Of a stretch of 64,000 nucleotides of DNA, positions 38,527 to 47,020 are shown piece after piece. The notes under the pieces are model-generated. The model was not told the origin of the DNA, made no database searches, and worked only from the letters and a program-made list of their open reading frames with translations. The DNA is from Parerythrobacter_A sp963838735 (GTDB lineage Bacteria; Pseudomonadota; Alphaproteobacteria; Sphingomonadales; Sphingomonadaceae). The stretch covers positions 598,465-662,464 of the forward strand of contig CAWISG010000003.1 in assembly GCA_963838735.1 (NCBI GenBank), read 5' to 3'. Each line of letters begins with the position of its first letter. Position 1 is the first letter of the stretch. Both the position numbers and the translations under genes were made by a program.

Positions 38527-39618
38527 TTACGGCTCTATGATGATCCCGGTCGCGGGGTCGACTTCGCCGCGCACCATCGCGGCGAATGTATGGCGCGCCT
38601 GTTCCAGCCCGCTGCGCCGTTCGATGGCCACGCTGTCGCCAAGATCGGCGAGGAACGCGTGCCAGCTTTCCGCCAGTTCCATACCGAAGCCCTTCGGCCC
38701 CAGCGCCTTCACCGCCGCAACCGCGTGGTCGGGCGCAAAGAACATGATGGGTTTCGGGCCGGGTAGGTCGCGCGCTGCACCCATTCCGCTGCCGCGCGCC
38801 TCGACATGCGTTGCCCCGACGAGGCAGGAGTATTTCAACGCATCGCCCAAGTGATGGTGCAATTGCGCCAGCACTGCGCCATTGCCCGCAAAATCGACCG
38901 TCACGCAAGGCTCCGTCGGCAGCGAGGCAACCGCGTCGTAATCCAGCACCTCGTCATACAAGCCGGTCGCCTCGGTAAAGGCGACATTGCCCGCCGAGGT
39001 CAGGCCAATGCGACGCACTTTCTGCGAACGATGCTTCGCCACGCTGGCAAGCCCCATCGCGGTTTTCGACGATGCGCTAGTCATCACCATAACGCCCGCG
39101 CCAAGCCAGTTTTCCGCGCGGAAGAAACTTTCGATCAGGAAGCCGGTCTTGAAGAGCGGGCCGAACAGCATCCGCTCACCTTCGCGCTCCGGGTCGTGTT
39201 CGGGATCGGCGGCGAGGCGGGAATACTGGTTGTAGATCGGACTCATGGGCTGGCGATGCGGCGCAGCGTCGATGAAGCCGCCTCTCGTCACCTTGTCCGG
39301 TACCACATCGAGATGCGAAGCCATCGGCAAATAGCCATAAACCCGCTCCCCCACGGCAAACTCCGCATGGTCGCTTTCGATCACGCGCGCATGGCCCCAT
39401 ACCGGGACGATACCTGTGTCCGCGCCATCGGCACTGGTCGGCGGGAAAAAGTTCCAGTAGCCGAACCCGTCGCCCACCACCGCATAGGTCACATTGTTCG
39501 CCGTGACCGAAAAGCTTTCGAGCGCCAGCCGTACGCTGTCCGGCGCGAGCGGCGGCGTGTCGCTTTCTGCAAGCGTCGCATTTTCGATGGCCGATTTGGC
39601 GACGTGAATTTGGCGCAT
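38527..39618 (-). CDS. DUF2855 family protein
   Basis: This 363-residue protein matches the DUF2855 family, distant relatives of medium-chain (quinone oxidoreductase-like) dehydrogenases. Recognisable pieces are SFSVTANNVTYAVVGDGFGYWNFFP, VPVWGHARVIES and a nucleotide-fold-like stretch VMTSASSKTAMGLA. The start at 39618 is chosen because sequence further upstream lacks family character. It follows the glycerophosphodiesterase gene by 19 bp and is probably cotranscribed with it. It is convergent with phaZ, 12 bp apart. Its reaction is unknown. Confidence 0.8.
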   Translation of the reverse strand: MRQIHVAKSAIENATLAESDTPPLAPDSVRLALESFSVTANNVTYAVVGDGFGYWNFFPPTSADGADTGIVPVWGHARVIESDHAEFAVGERVYGYLPMASHLDVVPDKVTRGGFIDAAPHRQPMSPIYNQYSRLAADPEHDPEREGERMLFGPLFKTGFLIESFFRAENWLGAGVMVMTSASSKTAMGLASVAKHRSQKVRRIGLTSAGNVAFTEATGLYDEVLDYDAVASLPTEPCVTVDFAGNGAVLAQLHHHLGDALKYSCLVGATHVEARGSGMGAARDLPGPKPIMFFAPDHAVAAVKALGPKGFGMELAESWHAFLADLGDSVAIERRSGLEQARHTFAAMVRGEVDPATGIIIEP

Positions 39619-39637
39619 GTTTCGTTCTTTCAAAAGA

Positions 39638-40564
39638 TCAGGGCGCGGCGCGAGCGAAACCGCATTGGCCGGCTCTCGGTAATCGCCCCGCCTCGGCCAA
39701 GGCAACTGCCGCCGCGCGGGGGCGGTCGGTGGCGATGATGTCCACGCCCTGCGCGCCGAGATCGGCATAGCGACTGTCGATGCCATAGCGGTCGAGCTGG
39801 TTGTCGATGGAGTCCGCGCGGCCAAGCGTGCCGAAAATCACTTCGACATCGGCATCGTCCAGCACGCGATAGAGGTCGGGCCGCGCGGTACGCGTGCCGG
39901 TAAACGCGACCAGTCGGTCCGCCGCAATACCGGCGGCCACCGCCTCGTCCAGCGCACCTGGCCGTTCCATCGACAGCGATATCAGCATGTCGGGTGCCAG
40001 CATGTGCAATTTCTGCGCGGCGTCGAGTGAATAGGCTACCAGCATCACTTCCTGCGCCATGTCAGCCGCGCGGATCAGGTCGATGACATCCTCGTAAGGC
40101 GCAGACCGCTTGAAATCGATCGTCAGGGCGGTCTTGCCCTTGGCCCATGCCAGCGCCGCTTCCAGCGTCGGAATGCGATAGGGCGTGGTCCAGCCCGCTT
40201 CGTCGCGCAGCCGTAATCGCGACAGCGTGGCCCAGTCCTGCGCCGCCGCTTCGCCGGTGCCGGTCGTGGTCCGGTCCAGCGTGTTGTCATGCAGCAGGAA
40301 CAGCACCCCGTCGCGGCTGGCGGCAACGTCGATCTCCGCCGACATCGGTGTGGCATGGAGCAGCGCATCCATTGCTTCGATAGAGTTTTCCGGCAGACCC
40401 GGCGTCGGCCCGCCGCGATGCGCGGATATTAGCGTCAGGTTCGCAGCTTCGAGGCAATCCAGCGTCGCCGAAAAGTCACCGCCGGTATCGAGCCGCCAAG
40501 GCTGCGCCTGTGCTGCGACGGGCGACGCCAGCGCCACAACCGCAACGCACATGGCGAGCCGCAT
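39638..40564 (-). CDS. Exported glycerophosphodiester phosphodiesterase
   Basis: The 308-residue protein has a signal peptide (MRLAMCVAVVALASPVAAQA) and a GDPD barrel: SAHRGGPTPGLPENSIEAM (catalytic His and metal ligands), EIDVAASRDGVLFLLHDNTLDRTT (acidic ligands and second catalytic His), LTIDFKRSAP. It should hydrolyse glycerophosphodiesters to glycerol-3-phosphate and an alcohol in the periplasm. It starts 5 bp after dnaN ends, so transcription from the dnaN promoter is likely. Confidence 0.88.
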   Translation of the reverse strand: MRLAMCVAVVALASPVAAQAQPWRLDTGGDFSATLDCLEAANLTLISAHRGGPTPGLPENSIEAMDALLHATPMSAEIDVAASRDGVLFLLHDNTLDRTTTGTGEAAAQDWATLSRLRLRDEAGWTTPYRIPTLEAALAWAKGKTALTIDFKRSAPYEDVIDLIRAADMAQEVMLVAYSLDAAQKLHMLAPDMLISLSMERPGALDEAVAAGIAADRLVAFTGTRTARPDLYRVLDDADVEVIFGTLGRADSIDNQLDRYGIDSRYADLGAQGVDIIATDRPRAAAVALAEAGRLPRAGQCGFARAAP

Positions 40565-40569
40565 CGCCG

Positions 40570-41703
40570 TCAGACCCGCATCGGCATCAGGACATAGAGC
40601 GCCGGGCTCTTGTCGTCCTTGCGGATCAGCGTCGGCGCGCCTGCATCGGCAAGGTGCAGTTCCACCGTATCGCTGTCGATCTGGCCCAGGATGTCCTTAA
40701 GATAATTGGCGTTGAAGCCGATTTCGAATGCGTCGCTGCTGTATTCCGCAGCGACTTCCTCCGTCGCGGTGCCGTTATCCGGACTGGTGACCGATAGAAC
40801 CACCTTGTCCTGTTCCAGCCCCATCTTCACCGCGCGCGTTTTCTCCGTCGCGATGGTTGCCACGCGGTCCACACCGGCGAAGAAGCTTTTGGGGTCGATC
40901 TTCAGCAGCTTGTCGTTGCCGGTCGGGATGACGCGGCTGTAATCGGGGAAGGTGCCGTCGATCAGCTTGCTGGTCAGCACCACGCCGCCCTCGCCACCAA
41001 GCGTGAAGCGCACCTTGCTGGCGGAAAGGTCGATCTGGACCTGCCCTTCCGTCGCCTCGTCGAGCAGCTTGCGCAACTCCGCCACGGCCTTTCGCGGCAC
41101 GATGACATCGGGCATCCCCTCCGCCCCTTCCGGCTGCGTCAGCGTGAAGCGCGCCAACCGGTGCCCGTCGGTCGCGGCGGCTTTCAACACCGCACCGGCG
41201 CTGCCATCGTCCGCAACGTGCAGGAAGATGCCGTTGAGGTAATAGCGCGTTTCCTCGGTACTGATGGCGAAGCGTGTGCGGTCGATCATCTCGGCAAGCG
41301 TTTTTGCGGGCAGTTCGAAACTGGTCGGCAGATCGCCTTCCACGATGACCGGAAAATCGTCGCGCGGTAGCGTCGGCAGCTTGAACCGGCTGCGCCCGGC
41401 CTTCACTGTCATGCGGTTTTCCGCCGTTTCCAGGCTGACCTGGCTGCCATCGGGCAGCTTGCGGGCAATATCGAAAAGCAGGTGGGCGGGAACGGTAATC
41501 GCGCCTGCATCCTCGACCGAGGCGGCAGCCATATTCTCCACCACCTGCAGATCCAGATCGGTCGCCATGACCTTCAGATTGCCCCCCGCATCGGCTTCGA
41601 TCAGCACATTGGACAGGATGGGGATGGTGTTGCGCCGTTCCACCACGGACTGCACATGGCTCAAGCACCGCAGCAGCGTGGCGCGTTCGATGGTGGCTTT
41701 CAT
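40570..41703 (-). CDS. dnaN: DNA polymerase III beta subunit (sliding clamp)
   Basis: The 377-residue clamp tethers polymerase III to DNA. It opens MKATIERATLLRCLSHVQSVVERRNTIPIL, a canonical DnaN start, has three repeated domains and ends ALYVLMPMRV, also typical. It is complete and of normal length. dnaA is not adjacent; instead a glycerophosphodiesterase and a DUF2855 gene follow. The region upstream (41704-41870) shows no gene and should contain the promoter. Confidence 0.95.
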   Translation of the reverse strand: MKATIERATLLRCLSHVQSVVERRNTIPILSNVLIEADAGGNLKVMATDLDLQVVENMAAASVEDAGAITVPAHLLFDIARKLPDGSQVSLETAENRMTVKAGRSRFKLPTLPRDDFPVIVEGDLPTSFELPAKTLAEMIDRTRFAISTEETRYYLNGIFLHVADDGSAGAVLKAAATDGHRLARFTLTQPEGAEGMPDVIVPRKAVAELRKLLDEATEGQVQIDLSASKVRFTLGGEGGVVLTSKLIDGTFPDYSRVIPTGNDKLLKIDPKSFFAGVDRVATIATEKTRAVKMGLEQDKVVLSVTSPDNGTATEEVAAEYSSDAFEIGFNANYLKDILGQIDSDTVELHLADAGAPTLIRKDDKSPALYVLMPMRV

Positions 41704-41870
41704 GGTAACCCCTCTAACAAGTCTGGCCCGATAGGCCGCCGGAATCGCCCGTGGCGCCGGATAATCATGCGTGCGACTTTAGCGTGAAGGCCTATCGCGG
41801 CAAGGGCGATGGCAAACGCGGCCCCGCTTCCTTGGGGATAATTGCGGGTGCAGCAAGGTGGCCGTGCCGG

Positions 41871-42455
41871 TCACTGCGCAACGTAGCGGTTCACCATCGC
41901 GGTCGATTCCACATAGATGCCGAGCATGGTCCATATCTGTTCGGGTATTTCGGCGGGGGCCACCTCGCCGGAATAGGCGCTTTCCAGAATCGTCTGCACC
42001 CGCGCTTCGTCGAATTCGCCGACGCCGGTGTTCGTCCGGCCTTCACCCACATCGAAAAGCGCATCGATCGCGTCCACATCGAACCCGGATACCGACAACA
42101 CCTCTGCACCCAAAGCTTCCGCGACGGCGGCAAAGGCATAGGCGGCATACCCCTCCACATCCTCTTCAGGCACGTCGTGGCGTTCTACGCAAGTGAGCAC
42201 ATCGGCGGAGGCAAAGTCGCTGACCTTTTCCGAAACTTCGTCGTCTTCCTCACTGGTCAGATCGCGGATCAGCAGGGTCATGTATTCTTCGCTCGCTTCA
42301 TTCAGCGGGCAATCATACACGGTTTCGGGCAGCTGCTCTTCATCCGCAGCGACATCCTGCGCGTGGGCAGGCGCAACAGCGCCCCCCGCCAGAAGCATGG
42401 TACCGGCGATTGCGATGATGGCGCCGCGCGGACGCGACAGGTTGCGTGTGAGCAT
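41871..42455 (-). CDS. Exported acidic protein of unknown function
   Basis: I do not recognise this 194-residue protein. It has a clear signal peptide (GAIIAIAGTMLLAGGAVAPAHAQ) and a strongly acidic mature part rich in Asp, Glu and Ala, with only two cysteines (YDCPLNEASEE and VLTCVERH), which could pair. Two helical segments are predicted by eye (MTLLIRDLTSEEDDEVSEKV and AAYAFAAVAEALGAEVL). It lies 32 bp after fabG on the same strand and may share its transcript, although an envelope role would differ from that of fabG. Confidence 0.65.
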   Translation of the reverse strand: MLTRNLSRPRGAIIAIAGTMLLAGGAVAPAHAQDVAADEEQLPETVYDCPLNEASEEYMTLLIRDLTSEEDDEVSEKVSDFASADVLTCVERHDVPEEDVEGYAAYAFAAVAEALGAEVLSVSGFDVDAIDALFDVGEGRTNTGVGEFDEARVQTILESAYSGEVAPAEIPEQIWTMLGIYVESTAMVNRYVAQ

Positions 42456-42487
42456 AGGTACTTCCTATTTCAAAACTGTACTCTTCG

Positions 42488-43240
42488 TTAGCCTAGCATA
42501 GCCATGCCGCCATTTACATGCAGCGTCTGGCCGGTGACATAAGCCGCTTCGTCCGATGCAAGGTAGGCCACCGCCGCGCCGATATCGCCGCCTTCGCCCA
42601 TGCGGCCCGCTGGAATGCGGGCGTTGAGCGCGTCTTTCTGCGCATCGGGCAAATCGTCCGTCATCGCGGTGCGGATGAAGCCGGGCGCGACACAATTGAC
42701 CGTGACGCCGCGCGTCGCCAGCTCCTGCGCCAGCGATTTCGACATGCCGACCAGCCCGGCCTTGGCCGCCGCGTAGTTCATCTGGCCCGGATTGCCTGTC
42801 GCGCCGACTACGCTGGTGATGGACACGATGCGGCCCGAACGCGCCTTCATCATCGGACGGGCACAGGCACGCATCAGGCGGAACGCGGCATCGAGATTGA
42901 CCGACAGTACGTCGCGCCATTCCTCGTCCTTCATCCGCATCGCCAGATTGTCGCGCGTGATGCCTGCATTGTTGACCAGAATGTCGAGGCCGCCCAGCGT
43001 ATCGAGCGTGGCGGGCACCAGCTCCTCGACCTGTTCGGCATTCGACAGATCGCACGTGATCTCGACATGGTCGCCACCGGTTTGTGCGTTCAATTGTTCG
43101 CGAAACGCGCGCAGTTTCGCGCCGTTGGAACCCGATAACGCCAGCCGCGCCCCCTGCCCTGCCAGCGTCACTGCAATCGCCGACCCGATCCCGCCACTGG
43201 CACCGGTGACGAGAGCGGTTTTTCCCTCGAGGCTGAACAT
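42488..43240 (-). CDS. fabG: 3-oxoacyl-[acyl-carrier-protein] reductase
   Basis: FabG reduces 3-oxoacyl-ACP with NADPH in fatty acid elongation. The 250-residue SDR shows TGASGGIGSAIA, NNAGITRDNLAMRMKDEEW (strong FabG signature), SITSVVGATGNPGQMNYAAAKAG with Ser/Tyr/Lys, CVAPGFIRTAMTDDL and TLHVNGGMAML. It follows fabD, but a GxxExxY gene is inserted between them. acpP, the usual downstream neighbour, is not here. Confidence 0.94.
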   Translation of the reverse strand: MFSLEGKTALVTGASGGIGSAIAVTLAGQGARLALSGSNGAKLRAFREQLNAQTGGDHVEITCDLSNAEQVEELVPATLDTLGGLDILVNNAGITRDNLAMRMKDEEWRDVLSVNLDAAFRLMRACARPMMKARSGRIVSITSVVGATGNPGQMNYAAAKAGLVGMSKSLAQELATRGVTVNCVAPGFIRTAMTDDLPDAQKDALNARIPAGRMGEGGDIGAAVAYLASDEAAYVTGQTLHVNGGMAMLG

Positions 43241-43264
43241 CGTCTCAAATTCCTTTTTATACGC

Positions 43265-43293
43265 TTGCAGAGGCGCGGAGGCACAGAGGGGCG
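43265..43293. repeat. GC-rich flank of the GxxExxY gene, 3' side
   Basis: Directly after the stop of the reverse-strand GxxExxY gene lies a sequence whose reverse strand reads CCTCTGTGCCTCCGCGCCTC. It shares GCCTCCGCG in inverted orientation with the other flank at 43687-43715. Related purine/pyrimidine-biased repeats are often seen beside genes of this family in other bacteria, which I recall but did not check. Confidence 0.5.
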
Positions 43294-43686
43294 TTACGAA
43301 CCGTGCGTATTGATTACGCGCCGTATACCGTCTTTCATCGTTTCGCCGGAAAAGTTTAAGAGCAGCCCTAACGGCCTGCGGGTCAAGCGTAGATAGGTTA
43401 GCAGTTGCTTTGCATGTAGGTTCGAAAGCCTTTCCACCGATTTGATTTCCAGAACCAACACATCGTTCACCAGCAAATCCATCCTGAACGCATTGGGAAA
43501 GCGCAAGCCGTCATAGGCAATATCGACCGGCTTTTGCCGGTCGATTGTCAAACCATTGCGCGTCAAAGCACCGTCGAGAACGGTTTCATACACGCCTTCC
43601 AGCAAGCCCGGGCCGAGTTCGCGGTGTATGCGAATACATTGGTCAATCACCATGCCGGTTATGTCGTTCAGCCGTCCGTCCATCAC
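43294..43686 (-). CDS. GxxExxY family protein
   Basis: The 130-residue protein carries the name-giving motif GLLEGVYE (residues 28-35), preceded by VIDQCIRIHRELGPG, with conserved later segments FRMDLLVNDVLVLEIKSVE and HAKQLLTYLRLTRRPLGLLLNF. The latter resembles a PD-(D/E)XK nuclease-like fold (D...E.K). No biological role is established for the family. It sits between fabD and fabG on the same strand and is flanked by inverted GC-rich repeats, suggesting insertion as a small cassette into an ancestral fabD-fabG operon. Confidence 0.85.
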   Translation of the reverse strand: MMDGRLNDITGMVIDQCIRIHRELGPGLLEGVYETVLDGALTRNGLTIDRQKPVDIAYDGLRFPNAFRMDLLVNDVLVLEIKSVERLSNLHAKQLLTYLRLTRRPLGLLLNFSGETMKDGIRRVINTHGS

Positions 43687-43715
43687 CCTCCGCGCCCCCG
43701 CGCCTCCGCGAGCGC
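43687..43715. repeat. GC-rich flank of the GxxExxY gene, 5' side
   Basis: Between the GxxExxY start and the fabD stop the forward strand reads CCGCGCCTCCGCGAGCGCC within a longer GC run. The core GCGCCTCCGCG is the inverse of GCGCGGAGGC at 43273-43282 on the other side of the gene, so the gene is bracketed by short imperfect inverted repeats. Confidence 0.5.
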
Positions 43716-44651
43716 CTAACCTTCCTTCGCAAACGCTTCGAGGTCGGCCATCGTCACCAGGCTCGTAACATCAACCCCCTTTACCGTGCGTCCGATCATC
43801 GGGCCGAGCACCTTGCCGCCCAGTTCGACGAACCGCGTTACGCCCGCCTCGTGCATCGCCAGTACGCTTTCGCGCCAGCGGACGCGGCCTGTCACCTGCT
43901 CGACCAGCAAAGCGCGCACTGTCTCGGGGTCGCGCACCTCGGCGGCAGTAACGTTGGCATAGAGTGGCAGCGCGAGTGTCGCGGGGGGCGTCTCGGCCAA
44001 CGCTTCCGCCATCACATCGGCGGCGGGCTGCATCAGCGGGCAGTGGAACGGAGCGGACACAGGCAGCGGCACGCCGCGCTTGATGCCGTGGTCCTTCACC
44101 ATGCCCACCGCACGCTCGATCGCGCCTGCATGACCGGACAGCACCACTTGCACCGGATCGTTGTCGTTCGCCACAGTGCAAACCTGTCCTTGCGCCGCGG
44201 CATCGGCAAGCGCCTGCGCTTTCTCCACGTCCGCACCCAGCAGCGCGCACATTGCCCCCTCGCCCACCGGCACGGCGGACTGCATCGACACGCCGCGCAG
44301 CCGCAGCAAGCGCGCGGTATCGGCCAGTGAGAAGGCATCGACAGCGCACAAAGCGGTATATTCGCCTAGGCTGTGGCCCGCCACGCTTTGCGCAGTGTCG
44401 GCCAGCACGAGGTCGAACTCGGCCTGAGCCACCCGCAATGTTGCCATCGCGTTCGCCATGATTGCGGGCTGTGCATTGCGGGTCAGCATCAGCTCGCTTT
44501 CCGGACCGTCGCGCATCAGCGTGCTGAGGTTCTGCGACAGCGCCTCGTCCACCTCCTGGAAAACCTCGCGCGCGGCAGTGCTGGCATCGGCCAGATCGCG
44601 GCCCATGCCGACCCGCTGGCTGCCCTGCCCCGGAAAGACGAATGCTGTCAT
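43716..44651 (-). CDS. fabD: Malonyl-CoA:ACP transacylase
   Basis: FabD loads malonate onto acyl carrier protein. The 311-residue protein has the N-terminal FVFPGQGSQRVGMGRDLAD, the active-site serine in VAGHSLGEYTALCAV, the conserved Arg region and catalytic His in VSAPFHCPLMQPA. The length is standard. It follows the LD-carboxypeptidase gene by 49 bp and precedes GxxExxY and fabG, all on the reverse strand. Confidence 0.94.
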   Translation of the reverse strand: MTAFVFPGQGSQRVGMGRDLADASTAAREVFQEVDEALSQNLSTLMRDGPESELMLTRNAQPAIMANAMATLRVAQAEFDLVLADTAQSVAGHSLGEYTALCAVDAFSLADTARLLRLRGVSMQSAVPVGEGAMCALLGADVEKAQALADAAAQGQVCTVANDNDPVQVVLSGHAGAIERAVGMVKDHGIKRGVPLPVSAPFHCPLMQPAADVMAEALAETPPATLALPLYANVTAAEVRDPETVRALLVEQVTGRVRWRESVLAMHEAGVTRFVELGGKVLGPMIGRTVKGVDVTSLVTMADLEAFAKEG

Positions 44652-44700
44652 TTTCTGCTCCTGCGACGCCCGTTTCGGGCCTGCTCATTCGGTCCCGGGC

Positions 44701-45516
44701 CTATGCGCCGGAAGCAGTGCGGGCAAGGCCGAACGGCACAACGCAATTGTCCGCATCGTGGCCGATATCGGCGCGGCCGAGATAGGCGATGCCCGCCTTT
44801 TTACACCAGTATTGCGCGATCTCTTCGGCAGTTGCGCCGAAAGGCCGGTCGTTTTCGGGCACCTGCGATATACGGCCCAGCTTGAGGCCTGCGACGCCGC
44901 GAAGGTGATGCGCGATGTGGAAGAACAGGCGGTCGACGGCGTAGAGATACTCGCCCACCTCCTCCACCATCACGACGTGCCCCGTCAGGTCCGGCATCAG
45001 CCCGGTGCCGCACAGCATGGCCAGCGTCGTCAGGTTGAAGGCGACGGTTGGTATGTCCGCTTGTTCTGTAGGCTCGGCACTTACCAGCCAGTCCAGCGCG
45101 CGCTCGATTGCCGCCGCACCGTCCTCGCGCCCGATATCGGACACCATCGGTCCGTGAACCGGTACACCGACCGCCGCGCGATATAGTTCTGCCAGCAGAT
45201 AGCCGGTGTCTGAATAGCCGAGATACGCCTTGCGCGCGCCCACCGCATCCAGCCCGGCCACCGCTTCCGCCGCAATGCGATTGGAGCCGTAGCCGCCCGC
45301 CGCGAACCACACCGCGTCGGTCGCCGGGTCGTTCGCGCATTCGAGAAACGCCGCCAGCCGGGTCGCGTCGTCTCCCGCAAAATGTCCGTCGCTTGCGAAG
45401 CATTGCGGGTGGAAGCGCAGCGTCACATCGTCTCGCGCGGCGGCGATGTGCTCCACCTTGCGCGCAGCGTCCCGCGTAATTGCCTTCCCGGGCGCGCAGA
45501 TGGCGATTGTCGTCAT
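44701..45516 (-). CDS. LD-carboxypeptidase (peptidase family S66)
   Basis: The 271-residue protein begins TTIAICAPGKAITRDAARKV, typical of S66 peptidases, with the catalytic serine in AAGGYGSNRIA and a downstream acidic/histidine pair region (VVMVEEVGEYLYAVDR). LdcA-type enzymes remove the terminal D-alanine from murein tetrapeptides in the cytoplasm during cell-wall recycling; MccF-type members hydrolyse microcin. The divergent Mur ligase gene 55 bp away favours the recycling role. An upstream in-frame extension has no family character, so the ATG at 45516 is chosen. Confidence 0.82.
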   Translation of the reverse strand: MTTIAICAPGKAITRDAARKVEHIAAARDDVTLRFHPQCFASDGHFAGDDATRLAAFLECANDPATDAVWFAAGGYGSNRIAAEAVAGLDAVGARKAYLGYSDTGYLLAELYRAAVGVPVHGPMVSDIGREDGAAAIERALDWLVSAEPTEQADIPTVAFNLTTLAMLCGTGLMPDLTGHVVMVEEVGEYLYAVDRLFFHIAHHLRGVAGLKLGRISQVPENDRPFGATAEEIAQYWCKKAGIAYLGRADIGHDADNCVVPFGLARTASGA

Positions 45517-45571
45517 GAGCCACAGCCTGCCCGCTTGCCGCGCCCGGCACAACCGCATACCGCGCACGGCC

Positions 45572-47000
45572 ATGACGTCCGACATGCCAACGCCCGCACA
45601 GCTTTTCGCCCGCCCGTTCTTCTTCTGCGGCATCGGCGGGTCGGGGATGCTGCCGCTGGCGCAGATCCTGAAGGGGCGCGGCTGCACCGTGGCGGGATCG
45701 GATCGCAGCTTCGACCAGGGGCGCACGCCTGCCAAATTCGCTGCGCTGGAGGCGCAGGGTTTCGCACTACATCCTCAGGACGGCAGCGGCATCGTGTCGG
45801 CGGACCAGATCATCGTCGCTTCCGCCGCCGTGGAAGACACCGTGCCCGAAGTGCAGCGCGCCGCCGAGTTGGACTGCCTGCGAATGAGCCGTGCCGAATT
45901 GCTCTCCATCCTGTTCAACACCAGCGGCGCGGGGCTGGCGGTGGCGGGGACCAGCGGCAAGTCAACCGTTACCGGCATGCTCGGCTGGATCATGCACGCC
46001 GCCGGACGCGCGCCGACGGTGATGAATGGCGCGGTCATGAAGAACTTCGTCAGCAAGGACCGCCCCTTCGCCAGCGCGCTGGTGGGCGGCGAAAGCATTT
46101 TCGTGTCGGAAGTGGACGAAAGCGACGGCTCCATCGCGCTCTACCGTCCCGCCGTCGGCGTGCTGCTCAATGTCAGCCTCGACCACATGGGCATGAACGA
46201 ATTGCGCGCGCTGTTCGGCGACTACCTGGAACGCAGCCGTATCGCCGTCATCAACGCGGACGATGCCGAAGCGCTGGCGCTGCTGCCGCGCGCGAACGAG
46301 GTCATCACCTTCGGCGTCGATGAGGAGAAGGCGCAGATCGGGGTTGTGTCCGGCTCGCTTGCCGACGGACCGACGCAGCAGGCAGCGCTGGTGGTGGACC
46401 GGCATGACGATACGCAACATCCCCTGCGCCTTGCCATGCCGGGGCGGCATAACCTGTCCAACGCACTCGCGGCCATCGCGGGCGCGGCGGCGGCGGGGGT
46501 GCCGGTTAGCGTAGCGGTGGAGGCGCTGGCGGGCTTTGCGGGGCTGGCGCGCCGGTTCGACATTCTCGGCACCAGCGCGAATGGAGTGACGGTAATCGAC
46601 GATTTCGGCCACAACCCCGAAAAATGCGCCGCCACGCTGCGCACGCTGAAGGCGCATCCGGGCCGCGTCATCGCGTTCTTCCAGCCGCACGGCTACGGCC
46701 CCTTGCGCCAGATGGGCGACGAACTGGCCGCAGACCTTCGCACGCGAACTGGGGCCGGAAGATATCACTGTCTTCTGCGATCCGGTCTATTATGGCGGCA
46801 CGACCGACCGTACGCAGGGCAGCGAACGCATCATTGAGCTAATCATGGAAGCGGGCGGACTGGCCGAATATGTCGCGGACCGCGAGGATTGCGGCACGCT
46901 GATTGCCGGCATGGTCAAACAGGGCGACCGCATCGTGGTGATGGGCGCGCGCGACGATACGCTGACGGGCTTTGCGAGAGGGTTGCTGGAGCGGGTCTGA
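45572..47000 (+). pseudogene. MurC/Mpl-like Mur ligase, one frameshift near the C-terminus
   Basis: This is an ATP-dependent Mur ligase: N-terminal FFCGIGGSGMLPLAQIL, ATP loop AGTSGKSTVTGMLGW, NVSLDHMGMNE, GRHNLSNALAAIAGA and VIDDFGHNPEKCAATL. At 46735-46736 an extra C shifts the frame; removing it turns LAADLRTRT into LAADFARELGPEDITVF and continues to GARDDTLTGFARGLLERV, stop at 46998-47000. Repaired length is 475 residues. It resembles MurC and Mpl; with the divergent LD-carboxypeptidase, a recycling ligase of the Mpl type (joining recycled tripeptide to UDP-MurNAc) is my inference. The start may alternatively be the ATG at 45584. Confidence 0.78.
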
Positions 47001-47020
47001 CCCGCGACAGCGCCGTCCCG

